A stretch of 64,000 nucleotides of DNA from Sweltsa coloradensis. Its lineage: Eukaryota > Arthropoda > Insecta > Plecoptera > Chloroperlidae. The stretch lies in NCBI GenBank assembly GCA_024449915.1, contig JAMZAV010000056.1, forward strand, positions 868,001 to 932,000. Direction: 5' to 3'. A program made the translations under genes and the position numbers. Shown in pieces: positions 1 to 10,717 of the stretch (the stretch's first letter is position 1; the number at the start of each line of letters is the position of its first letter). The notes below the pieces were generated by a model. It was not told the DNA's origin. It saw only the letters and a list, made by a program, of their open reading frames with translations, and made no database searches.

Positions 1-105
1 CAGAGCTTTCACCCACTCTACCCCTGACCACGCCCAAGTTTGCTTTACTTCGGTGTTCGAGTAGTAACCGGCTTAGCGACCGCGGCTAAACCTCTACCTC
101 ATTTT
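1..105 (-). repeat. SINE-B head fragment (5S rRNA-derived), cut by window edge
   Basis: Read on the minus strand, the segment carries the 5S rRNA-type internal promoter region: a GAACACCGAAG-like box followed by a GTGG(T)CA...GTAGAGTGGGTGA block. The same order is seen in the fuller copy at 15216-15636. Only the head lies here; the rest falls outside the window or is deleted. 5S-headed SINEs (SINE3 class) are a known metazoan type; the assignment rests on this resemblance. Confidence 0.6.
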
Positions 106-307
106 GTTTGAAGTGGTATTAAGATTTAGTCTACGGGTTAGTGAATTTAAAAAAGCTATTTTTAATGATCGCACAAAACAATTGCAAAATACACTAACTT
201 TGTTATAAATCAGTCCAAAATTCGAAAATCATTAATATACACCATTTATGAAAATTGCCAACATGAGAGCCTTGACGGGGTTAAACATATTATTTATTAG
301 TAGTTAG

Positions 308-934
308 ATGTACAGTCAGGGTCATATATAAATCAAGAGGTCTGAAAGATACCTCTTTCACCGACATCTCGTGGTCAACTCTTGGTGCCATTATTTATAT
401 CGTCCTGTGAACTGCATTATCGATCGATGGAAGTTCCCTAGACTATTTGATGTTATTAATATTATTTAGGAGGCTTTGAAAGACTCTTGGTCAACAAAAT
501 AGTCAATATCTAGAAGGCAGTCAGAAGTGAAATAAAATTTTATCAAAACAAAAGCATAAAACAAACTTTGGTGGTTTGCAAATAAGACTTTGGTTTGCAA
601 ATAAGACTTGACAGCCAAGATAGAATTATTCAAAATTAATTAGAAACTAAGGCAAATATAAGAACTAAGACATAGTGTTAATGCTATGCCAAGGCCAAGG
701 TATCGATATATAATGCTCTCTTTACGTTCCATATTATATTTCTTCTAGGCTTGATAGTTTCTCTGGTGAACAGAGAATTTTCCTTTGACATTTTAGCAGC
801 CATGTTTCTTATTTACGTCGATAATGCAGTTCACAGGGCGATATAAATAATGACACCAAGAGTTGACCACGAGATGTCGGTGAAAAAGGTATCTTTCAGA
901 CCTCTTGATTTATATATGACCCTGGCTGTACATG
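308..934. repeat. Foldback-like inverted repeat element
   Basis: Two arms of about 120 bp (308-427 and 818-934) are near-perfect reverse complements, separated by ~390 bp of AT-rich sequence with no gene. The arms begin with ATGTACAG and pair up to GCATTATCGA. A non-autonomous palindromic DNA element is the simplest reading. No target duplication was recognised. Confidence 0.65.
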
Positions 935-1160
935 TCTTGGTAGTTTATATATTGTAAATAAGTAATTGAATATCGGATGTAGCATTGCTGGACACGCACA
1001 CGCATAGTACGACATTGTCTGTGATGTTTAAATTGTTTTTCTAAATAGATATAACAATTAGGTGGTGAAATAAGAAAAGACCAGGCACCTACACCAAAAC
1101 TGAAACTTGATTGTTAAAACATGACTAAAATGAATGCGTTCAGATCAGTGGTGTAACTAC

Positions 1161-1344
1161 ACGCACACGCACACGCACACGCACACGCACACGCACACGC
1201 GCACGCGCACGCACACGCACACGCACACGCACACGCACACGCACACGCACACGCACACGCACACGCACACGCACACACGCACACGCACACGCACACGCAC
1301 ACGCACACACGCACACGCACACGCACACGCACACGCACACGCAC
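1161..1344. repeat. (CACACG)n / (CACGCA)n microsatellite
   Basis: About 180 bp of alternating purine-pyrimidine hexamers with small interruptions (GCGCACGCGCAC near 1200). The reading frames across it encode only Thr-His, Arg-Val or Ala-Cys dipeptide runs and are not genes. The alternating pattern could adopt Z-DNA. Confidence 0.95.
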
Positions 1345-1477
1345 TGTTAATTGTTTATTTGTTTTCCTGTACATGATTGTGTATTTTTGCAACTTGACAT
1401 AGATGTATTTGTACCATTTGATGTAAAATATGTTATATGTTTCATAAATAAACAGATCTTAAAAAAAAAAAAAAAAA
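1345..1477 (+). repeat. Retroposed 3' end with poly(A) inside the microsatellite
   Basis: A 133 bp non-repetitive piece ends in AATAAA (1447-1452), then 8 bases, then a run of 17 A (1461-1477). It is flanked on both sides by the same CACACG repeat (1161-1344 and 1478-1516). This is the structure of an mRNA or LINE 3' terminus inserted by target-primed reverse transcription into the microsatellite. The source transcript is not recognised. Confidence 0.6.
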
Positions 1478-1516
1478 CACATACACACGCACACGCACAC
1501 GCACACGCACACGCAC
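1478..1516. repeat. (CACACG)n microsatellite, second part
   Basis: Continuation of the hexamer repeat after the poly(A) tract. It was probably one array with 1161-1344 before the 1345-1477 insertion. Confidence 0.85.
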
Positions 1517-2955
1517 GGCTCACATGGGAACACTAGGACGGTATAGGGATAAAGGAGTCACTAAAGTGTAAAAAAGTGAGAGCTAATCGCTGAAAAGAGA
1601 GCGATCCTTTGTTCGCATTTCAACATCCAAACAGAGAGAGAGTAATGTGAGCGGGGGAAAAGGGGGGGGGAGTTCGTTTTTTTTTTTTTGTGCGCGTTCG
1701 GTATGTGTTCGCCTTTGCGTTTCTGTTTGGGTTGGACTTTGGATTTGGGTTGCAGCAATCTAACTACAATTTAAAGTGAAGTTTAAACTGCATCAGAACG
1801 AATGCCAGTACCAATTAAATCCAACCCCGAAATTGCAGTCCGCAGTTTAAAACATTCTTTAAACATACAATTGTCTGGTTTGATATATTTCTTATATTGA
1901 CCGCCGTCCACAAATTAGAAAGTAAACTCTTCATATCTTACACATTATTACATTTTCTGAAAATATCATATTTTATAGACAACTAAAAACTCATGCAAAA
2001 TAAAAACTCACAATTTTACAAAACTCCAGCTATTATTAGAGATTTTTATAAGAGTTAACAATCTACTTTGTGGACGGTCAATATAAGAGATATATTATCC
2101 TTTGTTATTACAGATTGTAATAACCTAGAAGATAAATAGCGACAATTTAACTCAAACCTACACCAATTATTAATCGTTAAAATATATTGTTGTATTAATT
2201 AACATAAACCATTCCGAAGAATTAACATAACCAAAACACGAACCTAGGTTTTAACGTCATCAATTATTGTGATTATAATTATACGATAATAGTTCAAAGC
2301 TAATATTTCATTATTATCGTCGAGGTGAGTAATTAATTTGTTGAAAATTGGGTCAATAAAAGAGTATTTTAAACAGTTATGACCGTGGCAAAGCATTGTG
2401 TGCCGTGAATGTAATACATTCAAGGCTTTGGCTTTGGTTCTTATGTAAGTCCCAGGACATTATAAATATATTTATAAATCTAATTTATTTTTTGTCTACT
2501 TAAGACTGTTGGATGAGTTCGAGCAAGCCAGGCTTTGACGCAGAATGCAGAGGCTTAGTCTGGATCACTTGGAAGCTCCATCGTTTAACCTATCGAGTTG
2601 TGGTTTGCACCAAAATGTAAAGCAAGAATGTGTGATTGTCGCTATTAGAGCACATTTTCCAAATAATGATTACTTTTTTTCAGTAACGGACAGTAATTAT
2701 ACCACCAAACAGGAAATTTGTAGTAAATTGACAAGATGTGTAGGAAATAATTATTAAAAATCGTGGAATGTGCTTTGATCACAAATAACGCTCATCCATA
2801 TTTATGAATTAACTTCTCTAACAAAAATGGTCTAAAAAATAAAAGATAAAAAATAAATTGTTTAAAATTGGAGGTGAAAAATTGATCAAGAATTATGTGA
2901 AATTAGGTGGATTTGCCGATTAAGCGAATTTTTAAATTGACATTTACCATTGTAA
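1517..2955. other. AT-rich stretch without recognised genes
   Basis: No open frame looks like a protein. A G9 tract and a T11 tract lie at 1660-1690. The rest is plain AT-rich intergenic sequence. Confidence 0.6.
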
Positions 2956-2959
2956 CAAG

Positions 2960-3185
2960 TTAGCCCGGACTCAAACAACTGTCTTTATAAATCTATCCTA
3001 TTACGTTATTAAAACTGATTTACAAAGGAGGGCAAATAAATAAAAGTAATTACATAAATGCAGACATTATTAAAGTCACTATTTAAATTGTTACTGCATA
3101 ATCGAACTTGATGTAAACTGCTATGTTTCCATGGTACAAGTAACAACATACAATAAGTTATAAACGTAATAAACTTAAAATGTAA
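2960..3185 (-). repeat. LINE 3'-end-like repeat fragment
   Basis: The segment resembles 40660-40900 in the same orientation and the reverse complement of 56000-56135. The shared core reads CTATCCTATT...AAAACTGATTTACAAAGGAGG...ATGCAGACA. The 55540-56135 copy is preceded by a decayed frame resembling a LINE ORF2 C-terminus, so these are probably 5'-truncated LINE 3' UTRs. Confidence 0.5.
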
Positions 3186-3299
3186 TGTTTTTTATGCGGT
3201 TGGTAATACCAGTAATAAAGGTGTGCAAATTTCCACCGAAAAACATTTGTATGTAAAAATGGGTTCGTGGATTTCCAAGTGAGATCGTACGCTGGTCGA

Positions 3300-3386
3300 C
3301 CACCCGCGGGGGGTGGGGGGTGGTTTTATCTTTCCGGGCGAGAATCCGGCTGACATCAGCACTAGGGAGGGGGGGGGGGGGGGGGT
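3300..3386. repeat. G-rich tracts
   Basis: A G-run cluster near 3306-3320 is followed by about 20 consecutive G near 3367-3386. They are candidate G-quadruplex sites. Frames read through them are artefacts. Confidence 0.8.
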
Positions 3387-3654
3387 AGTTAAGGGGTTTT
3401 GGCTCGGTCTCGATGCCACAGTCTACATCACACCATGCAACCCGGAGGAGGTGTCGGCAAACTAGCTAACTGGACAGGGGAGGGTTTTTAAGGTCCAAAT
3501 AAAAGAGGTCAAATAAGAAAGATATATTTTTAATAATTTATTGTTGACGAAAGACGTTGTTCTATTTTCTTAAAATGTAATAATATTATGAAAATATAAA
3601 TCAAAAGTAGGGGGCCTGTATTTTAAATTCGTATGCCATATACAACACATACAT

Positions 3655-3805
3655 ACATATGCCTAGAGAAATAGAGAACTAGTTGGTCATTGTTTGCTCG
3701 TCAAAGGTGTCGGCGCCTGCAGAGATGGTTTGGTCGGCTTTAAATTTAATGTCCCCTAATGAAAGTCAGTTCTGTGACTGAGATGGGTAAACTCTAAATA
3801 CAAAT
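3655..3805 (+). repeat. SINE-A, 3' portion only
   Basis: Matches the distal part of the SINE-A consensus (CTAGTTGGTCATTG...GCTCGTC...TTTAAATTTAATGTCCC...ACTGA). The tRNA-like head is missing, as expected of a 5'-truncated retroposed copy. Confidence 0.7.
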
Positions 3806-3964
3806 TTGAAAATGTAATTTTATTTTATTTATTTGTCATGGTCAATTTTTTTTAAATCGCAACCCAAATCAAGATTAGAACTTAGTACCTCTAATTATTT
3901 AGTGATTATTTGTCAATATTAACCTCAACAATGAAGCGTTTTATATTTTAATTATGATATTTCA

Positions 3965-4435
3965 GTGTCGCTTGTTCACGGTCAAAACACGCGCCACGGT
4001 ACATATGACTTGTTTCAGGTTAGTTATCAATGGCGAAGCGAAGATTCCATTTCACTACACTGGAGAAAAAAATCCAGAATGTTTTTTTCCTTTGTATTTT
4101 TGTGTGTTGTTACACATGTTTAAGGCGTCATTACCTCGAAACTTTTCTGCTCTTTCTCATGAACATTGTATTTTTTAAGTTCAACGTATAATTTTGTTTT
4201 AAAACTGCATAAACTTTGAGGATGCATTTTGTTTAATTAATAACTAAGTTTTTGCAGTTTTAAAACAAAATTATAGGTTGTACGGAAAAAATACATTGTT
4301 CATGAGAAAGAGCATGAAAATTCTCGAGGTAGTATGAGTGACATGACACATCTTTAAAGTGTGTAACAATTGATAAATGACGAGAGACAAATAATATATA
4401 TTGTGGCGCGAGTTTTGGCCGTGAACGAGCGACAC
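3965..4435. mobile_element. Palindromic MITE interrupted by an HLE-1 fragment
   Basis: The termini GTGTCGCTTGTTCACGG and CCGTGAACGAGCGACAC are inverted copies, and the arms stay complementary into the centre. The left arm is longer because it holds a ~90 bp HLE-1 5' fragment (about 4030-4125: GGCGAAGCGAAGATTCC...CACTGGAG, then a T-rich run). The right arm shows the uninterrupted sequence. Confidence 0.7.
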
Positions 4436-4455
4436 TCAGCCTTAAGCATAGATTT

Positions 4456-4876
4456 CTTAACACCTATAGTAGGCTAGATACGCAGTCTCCAATCCCGCCG
4501 CACAGGCGCGAGTGTACCAAATTGAAGCGTCAATCTCACCCATTCAAGATGGCGGCTTGGCGTTTTAATGTATGCTTTTTAAATGCAATAAAGTACTTTA
4601 CTGGATTGTTTGATATGGTTTTAGCTTGTGCAGCATGGTATTGAACAAACAGAAACAATGCAAAGTTATTGCATACGGGAATTTAGTAATCATTTGGTGT
4701 TAAAGTCTATGATGCTCACTTGCCAAACTGGCGGCCATCTTTAAAAATATTTTTTTGATTAATCGCTCCCATCTAATTAACATGCAAACTCACCCATTCA
4801 AGATGGCTTCCAATTGTCCCGGAAGTGGACCGCTGACTGCTAGTCTAGCCAATTATATGGGATGTCTATGGCCTTA
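4456..4876. mobile_element. ~420 bp TIR element, family also at 56969-57390
   Basis: Aligns over its whole length with 56969-57390. Imperfect TIRs are visible: CCTATAGTAGGCTAGA..GCAGTC at the left and GACTGC..GTCTAGCCAATTATATGGG at the right. There is no coding capacity; it is a non-autonomous DNA element of unknown superfamily. Confidence 0.65.
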
Positions 4877-4879
4877 AGA

Positions 4880-5243
4880 GTATAATAATATAGGACTTGC
4901 GTTTTTAGCAAAGTCCTGTTCACCCGGCCGACTGAGACCAGAAACTATTGAAATTTTGTACAGTTATTATGGAAGCAGAAATGGAGGGCTCTACAATAAC
5001 AATTCTCTAAACTTTGCTTTCAAAAATGAAAAATCATTGTATGATTTAGGATTTTGTTTATATTCGTGGTGTTTTTTCTGGCTGATTAACGCAAAGTATC
5101 GACAATCTTTGATAGTAGGACTCTCTACGCATGTTTTACTGACCTCTTTGCAAAGTTTCATGTACGTCGGATGCATCTTGGCCGAGCGAATAGCTATTGT
5201 GCCAACTACTAATCTACTAAATGTATCCTATTCCCTCTTATGA
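4880..5243. mobile_element. MITE with TTAAGAG-type ends, family also at 28706-29082
   Basis: Shares its left end (ATATAGGACxTGCGTTTT, CGGCCGACTGA) and right end (ACGTCGGATGCATCTTGGCC, GCGAATAGCTAT, ATTCCCTCTTA) with the copy at 28706-29082. Short TIRs of the TAAGAGGGAATAGGA type are seen. The 95-codon frame inside (4956-5243) is not conserved in the other copy and is not called a gene. Confidence 0.6.
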
Positions 5244-5603
5244 TAGTCGCGAAATTAAAACAACGCGAAATTGCAGTTTTATTTCGTGATATCTCACAAA
5301 AAGACACATAAAATAGAAAAAGTGGATAATAGGCCCTGTGAAGTTTCATTAGAAATATACCCTGCAAGAATGTTTTTTCAAATTTTATAATCAGTGGCAT
5401 TTTAAATACAGTACAAATTAATTTCATTTATACCGTAATTAAAATCACTACTGATCAATATATTTGAAAAAAAAAATTTGCCGGGTATAGTTCTAATGAA
5501 ACTACATAGGGCCTTTTATCCACTTTTTCGATTTTGTGTGTCTTTTTGTGAGATTTTACAAAAAAAAGAATAATTTTGTGTTTTTTTAATGTTGGTGGTA
5601 GTC
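5236..5603. mobile_element. Palindromic MITE (CGCGAAATTAAAAC family)
   Basis: The left arm begins GATAGTCGCGAAATTAAAAC and the right arm runs to GTTGGTGGTAGTCC. The central parts (AAAGTGGATAATAGGCCC... and ...GGGCCTTTTATCCACTTTTT) are reverse complements. It is related to the elements at 10718-11083 and 11112-11495. Confidence 0.6.
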
Positions 5604-6308
5604 CTTCCTCTTAAAGTAGCGAAATTAAAACAACGCGAAATTACAGTTTTTCGTGATATCTCGAGAACGCTGCAAAATATCTAAAAACTGTTCTAGACCG
5701 CCATGTGCTTTTGTGAGAACTACAGCCTGTACGAAAAAATATTTTATGTGATGGTAATTAAGTTTTTTTGGATGAGCGTAGCGAGCGAAGCGAAGATTCC
5801 ATTTCACTACACTGGAGAAAAAATTCGGAATGTTTTTTTTTCTTTCTTTTTTTTGTATTTTTGTGTGTCTGTTAACACGATTCCGGCTAAACTGATACTC
5901 CGATTGCGATGTAATTTTATGGAGGCCTTCGAAATCTTTTAACTTAGAACTGCCACGTTTTTGAGCGCAATCGGAATTTTTTTTCTCATAAAAAACGCAA
6001 TTTTACGATTTTTTTCGAATTTTAAAAAATTTCTTTGACTTATAACTCCTACATGCTTCATCCGATTGTAATGATTTTTCACAGAACCTTAATTTTATGA
6101 ATTAAGATATTTGTGTAAAATTTGAGCGTAATCGAAAAAATATTTCTCATGAAAATCGAAATTTTACGAGTTTTTTCTTTTTATAAACAATTCTTTGACT
6201 TATAACACCTACATGCTTTATTAGACCGGAACCCACCATTAGTGAGACCCTCCCCCCCCCTGCGGAGAAATGGAGACCCATATATTATGTTACGGTGATT
6301 ATTTTGGA

Positions 6309-7690
6309 GTAGAAATCCACTTGTTGGCCAGTTGGCCAGTGGTGGGTGCGGCGTACAGGGGTGCCCAAAGGTCAATTGTGATGTTGTTTGTAACTGTTTT
6401 TATTTTTTTAGGGCCAAACCGTTGAACGAAATCTATTTTGACTTTAATTCGTGTAAGGAATGAAAAATAGAATTTTATACATATTTTTATTTTCTTGTAT
6501 GTACCGGAAATAACAATTTTGAGTTTTCCAAAATCAAAGTCAAAATAGCCCCAAATTGCCCGTTTTGGTTAAAACTGATAAATTATGGAAGGGTGAATAT
6601 TTGTTAGTAGAAATCCACTTGTTGGCCAGTTGGCCAGTGGTGGGTGCGGCGTACAGGGCCGTCCAAAAAGAAAATTTTGAGGATGATTTTCATCTGTTTT
6701 TATTTTTTGTATGCCAAATCGTTTTGTAAAATCTATTTTGGGCTTAAGATTTGTGTAAGGATTTAAAAATAGAATGATTAGCATATTTTTATTTTCTCGT
6801 ATGTCCCGGAAATAACAATTTTGAGTTTTCCAAAATCAAAGTCAAAATGGCCCCAAATTGCCCGTTTTGGTTAAAACTGATAAATTATGTTAGGGTGAAT
6901 ATTTGTTAGTAGAAATCCACTTGTTGGCCAGTTGACCAGTGGTGGATGCAGCGTACAGGGCCGTCCAAAAAGTAAATTTTGGGGATGATTTTCATCAGTT
7001 TTTATTTTTTGTATGCCAAATCGTTCAGTAAAATCTATTTTGGGCTTTAGATTCGTGTAAGGATTTAAAAATAGAATGTTAAGCATATTTTTATTTTCTC
7101 GTATGTCCCGGAAATAACAATTTTGAGTTTTCCAAAATCAAAGTCAAAATGGCCCCAAATTGCCCGTTTTGGTTAAAACTGATAAATTATGTTAGGGTGA
7201 ATATTTGTTAGTAGAAATCCACTTGTTGGCCAGTGGTGGATGCAGCGTACAGGGCCGTCCAAAAAGTAAATTTTGGGGATGATTTTTATCTGTTTTTATT
7301 TTTTTATGCCAAATCGTTTGACAAAATCTTATTTGGGCGTTAGATTCGTGTAAGGATTTGAAAATAGAATGTTAAGCATTTTTTTATTTTTCGTATGTCC
7401 CGGAATAATCAATTTTGAGTTTTCCAAAATCAAAGTCAAAATGGCCCCAAATTTCCCGTTTTGCTTGAAACTGATAAATTATGTTAGGGTTTGTTATTAT
7501 TTAGTAGAAATCCACTTGTTGGCCAGTTGGCCAGTGGTGGATGCGGCGTACAGGGTGTCCAAAAAGTAAAATTTGGAGGTGATTTTTAACCATTTTAATT
7601 TTTTTAGTGCCAAGTCGTTGATCAAAATCTATTTTAGGCTTTAGATTCGAGTGATTATTTGAAAATAGAATGTTATGCATATTTTTATTT
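6309..7690 (+). repeat. Left foldback arm: ~300 bp tandem units
   Basis: Units start at GTAGAAATCCACTTGTTGG at 6309, 6607, 6909, 7211 and 7504, so spacing is 298, 302, 302 and 293 bp. The last unit is partial and runs into the central gene remnant. Each holds TTGGCCAGT(TGGCCAGT)GGTGG and CCGGAAATAACAATTTTGAG. The 71-codon frames inside (minus strand at 6569-6784 and 6871-7086) are not kept open in all units and are not called genes. Confidence 0.9.
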
Positions 7691-7704
7691 ACAAATATTT
7701 TATT

Positions 7705-8587
7705 TTACAAACACTGTTACTAAATCGACCATCGAAGAGCTGCAATCTACACAAGAAGAGGCCGATAGTCGAATGATGCTCAACTGTTGTCATGCAGCAT
7801 CTCGACACGACGCTAGTTTTAGCATCATTGTTTGTTCTCCTGACATTGACGTCTTCATCATCTTATTGAAATACGCGCAGCAAGTAAACCAACAAGTACT
7901 TTTAGATACTGGCTTTGGAGACAAAAGAGAAGACATGTTGACATCAAAAAAGTAATTTCTTAGAGGGGCAAAATTATGTGAAGTTCTTACGCCATTCACG
8001 CGTTACTGGTTGCGACATTACAAGTTCGTTTGATAGAAGAGGACATTTTTCATTTAAAACTATCAGAGAAACACCCGAATTCGAGAACACTATCTTATCT
8101 CTTGGCACCTCGGTTACTGTTGAAGAAACTACGTGCGACCAATTAGAAAGATTTGTTTGCCTTATGTATGGGGAGACCAGTACTGCTGATGTAATTGAAA
8201 CTTGCTAACATCTTTTTCGCAAAGGATTTCAAAAATCACTGTTTAAACCACTGACAAACTACAGCGGCACTGATCTCAGCTTACTACCACCATGCATATC
8301 ATCTTTACGGTTGCATATCCTGCGTGAAAATTATCAAGCAATGATATGGCGTAAAGCAACAGAGGCCCGACATACCTGAACCCCTAAGTCATGGCTGGTC
8401 GGTAACCCCGGATGGACTTCTCTACGCGTGGACCGAAGGCAACGTGCTCCCAAATGAGTAAAATAATATTTTGGAAACACAAGACAATGCATCCGATGTG
8501 GAAGATGATCCCGACGACATCGAGATTGAAAGAGGCAGAGACGTTGTTGAGAGTGAAGATGAAGACGAAGATGAACTAGACTACTGA
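7705..8587 (+). pseudogene. Decayed gene of an uncharacterised repeated EADTR/SPDTDV/TGCD-type protein
   Basis: Three plus-strand frames join into one protein resembling a family I recall as very abundant in marine invertebrate genomes. Visible motifs in order are TQEEADSRMM (7750-7782), SPDIDVFIILL (about 7840-7870), VTGCDITSSF (about 8005-8030), FVCLMYG, LPPCISSLRLHIL, NYQAMIWR, PDIPEP and SHGW, then an acidic tail ending ELDY at 8587. Decay is clear: stops at 7953, 8206 and 8459, and frameshifts near 7998 and 8366. The usual N-terminal region is missing. The spaced acidic residues recall metal-dependent nucleases, but that is only inference. It is the only coding remnant inside the foldback, so it may be the former mobility protein or captured cargo. 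Confidence 0.65.
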
Positions 8588-8689
8588 TTACATGATCATC
8601 AAACACATCCACATAGTACTCAATATAATATCTACATTAATATTACATGATATGTACATTTTTATGTCTAAAGTAGGGCAACTTAGGAT

Positions 8690-10137
8690 CATTTTGACTT
8701 CTTTTTCGAAAAAGACAAACATTTCATTTCCGGGACACGCAAGAAAGTAAAAATGTAGATAATATTGTATTTAACATTCTTTACACTAATCAAAAGTAAA
8801 AAATAGATTTCGCTCAACGATTCGGCCGCATAAAAATAAAAACTGTTAAAAATCATCCTCCAAATTCACTTTTTGGACGACCTTGTACGCCGCATCCACC
8901 ACTGGCCAACTGGCCAACAAGTAGATTTCTACGAAATAATAACAACCCTAACATAATTTATCAGTTTTAAGCAAAACGGGCAATTTGGGGCCATTTTGAC
9001 TTTGATTTTGGAAAACTCAAAATTGTTTATTCCGGGACATACGAGAAAATAAAAATATGCTTAACATTCTATTTTCAAATCCTCACACGAATATAAAGCT
9101 CAAAACAGATTTTGTAAAACGATTTGGCATTAAAAAAATATAAACAGTTTAAAATCATCCCCTAAATTTACTTTTTGGACGCCCCTGTACGCCGCATCCA
9201 CCACTGGCCAACTGGCCAACAAGTGGATTTCTACTAACAAATATTCACCCTAACATAATTTATCAGTTTTAACCAAAACGGGCAATTTGGGGCCATTTTG
9301 ACTTTGATTTTGGAAAACTCAAAATTGTTATTTCCGGGACATACGAGAAAATAAAAATATGCTTAACATTCTTTTTTCAAATCCTTACACGAATCTAAAG
9401 CTCAAAATAGATTTTATAAAACGATTTGGCATTACAAAAATAAAAACAGATAAAAATCATCTCCAAAATTTACTTTTTGGACGGCCCTGTACGCCGCATC
9501 CCCCACTGGCCAACTGGCCAACAAGTGGATTTTTACTAACAAATATTCACCCTAACATAATTTATCAGTTTTAACCAAAACGGGCAATTTGGGGCCATTT
9601 TGACTTTGATTTTGGAAAACTCAAAATTGTTATTTCCGGGACATACGAGAAAATAAAAATATGCTTAACATTCTATTTTCAAATCCTTACACGAATCTAA
9701 AGCCCAAAATAGATTTTGTTTAACGATTTGGCATAAAAAAATAAAAACATTTGAAAATCATCCCTAAAATTTACTTTTTGGACGGCCCTGTACGCCGCAC
9801 CCACCACTGGCTAACTGGCCAACAAGTAAATTTCTACTAACAAATATTCACCCTTCCATAATTTATCAGTTTTAACCAAAACGGGCAATTTGGGGCTATT
9901 TTGACTATGATTTTGGAAAACTCAAAATTGTTATTTCCGGTACATACAAGAAAATAAAAATATGTATAAAATTCTATTTTTCATTCCTTACACGAATCAA
10001 ATGTCAAAAATAGATTTCGTTCAAAGGTTTGGCCCTAAAAAAATAAAAACAGTTACAAAAAACAGCACAATTGACTCTTTGGGCACCCCTGTACCCCGCA
10101 CCCACCACTGGCCAACTGGCCAACAAGTGGATTTCTA
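8690..10137 (-). repeat. Right foldback arm: inverted ~300 bp tandem units
   Basis: The mirror image of the left arm. The AGTGGATTTCTACT-type junction recurs near 8923, 9223, 9526, 9826 and 10127 (about 300 bp period). Read on the minus strand it has the same unit order as the left arm, so the whole element can fold into a ~1.4 kb stem. Confidence 0.9.
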
Positions 10138-10717
10138 CTCCAAAATAACCACCCTAACATAATATATGGGTCTCCGTTTCTCCGCAGGGGGGGGGAGGGT
10201 TTCCCTACCTGGGTTCTGGTCTATATCCTATTGTAATGATTTTTTCACAGAACCCTTAATTGTATGAATTAATAGATAAGTGTTAAATTTGAGCGCAATC
10301 GAGAAATTATTTCTTATAAAAATCGCAATTTTACGATTTTTTCTTTTTTTAACAATTACAATTAATTTAAAAAAAAATAAAATAAAAGTTAATTTTTTAT
10401 TTAATTTAATTTAATTTAAAAAAAATCAACTTAGTAATGATTTTTCCACAGAACAACAGAAAATCCGCATAACACATGGCAGCTCAATGCACCAATTACG
10501 CTCATCCAACAACGCGGCGGGACTTAAGCGTTTTCCTAGAATAAAATTTTAATTAATGAAATGCATATTATCTTAAATACAAACCGCACCGATTATAATA
10601 TTTTTTCTTGCATTAAATTGTTCTAACAAAACCACATAGCGGTCTAGAATCAGTTTTTAGATATTTCGCATCGTTCTCAAAATATCACGAAAAAAGTATT
10701 ATTTCGCGTGGTTTTAA

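Larger units (their letters stand above)
6222..10223. mobile_element. 4.0 kb foldback transposon with tandem-array arms
   Basis: The element begins TAGACCGGAACCCA and ends TGGGTTCTGGTCTA. It is flanked by TAT on both sides (6219-6221, 10224-10226). Paralogous HLE-1 copies give the empty site (TGCTTTATCC at 45055 and 61095), so the boundaries and 3-bp duplication are well supported. Each arm is five ~300 bp tandem units, in opposite orientation, around a decayed gene at 7705-8587. The outermost units of both arms resemble each other more than their neighbours, as expected of paired termini. The superfamily is unknown. Confidence 0.8.
5770..10539 (+). mobile_element. HLE-1 (Helentron/HINE-like), carrying a nested foldback
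   Basis: The 5' end GGATGAGCGTAGCGAGCG and the 3' end CGCTCATCC..., then a GC-rich 33 bp and TTTTCCTAG, match the copies at 44587-45382 and 60797-61404. The inverted motif GGATGAGCGTA/TACGCTCATCC lies at the extreme 5' end but ~30 bp inside the 3' end. A short AACGC/GCGTT stem and CTAG close the 3' end. Such asymmetric subterminal repeats without target duplication are known for Helentron-related HINEs. The own sequence is 5770-6221 plus 10227-10539 (10224-10226 duplicates 6219-6221); the middle is the foldback at 6222-10223. Confidence 0.6.
5604..10717. mobile_element. Palindromic TTAA-type MITE split by a nested insertion
   Basis: The left half (5613-5769) and right half (10540-10717) together match the uninterrupted copies at 10718-11083 and 11112-11495. 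They share GCGAAATTAAAACNACGCG, CGTGATATCTCGAGAACG and CTAAAAACTG. The halves are split between a T run and AATAAA by the 5770-10539 HLE-1 copy. Its right boundary is the TTAA at 10714-10717, shared with the next MITE. Confidence 0.65.

Noticed and set aside
1114..1392. Open frames coding Val-Arg, Cys-Val, Thr-His and Ala-Cys runs
   Set aside because: Pure translations of the CACACG microsatellite in several frames and both strands.
6569..7086. Near-identical 71-codon frames repeated in the foldback units (also 9359-9574, 9962-10162)
   Set aside because: They recur because the ~300 bp DNA unit recurs. Several units carry stops or indels in this frame and the composition is not protein-like.
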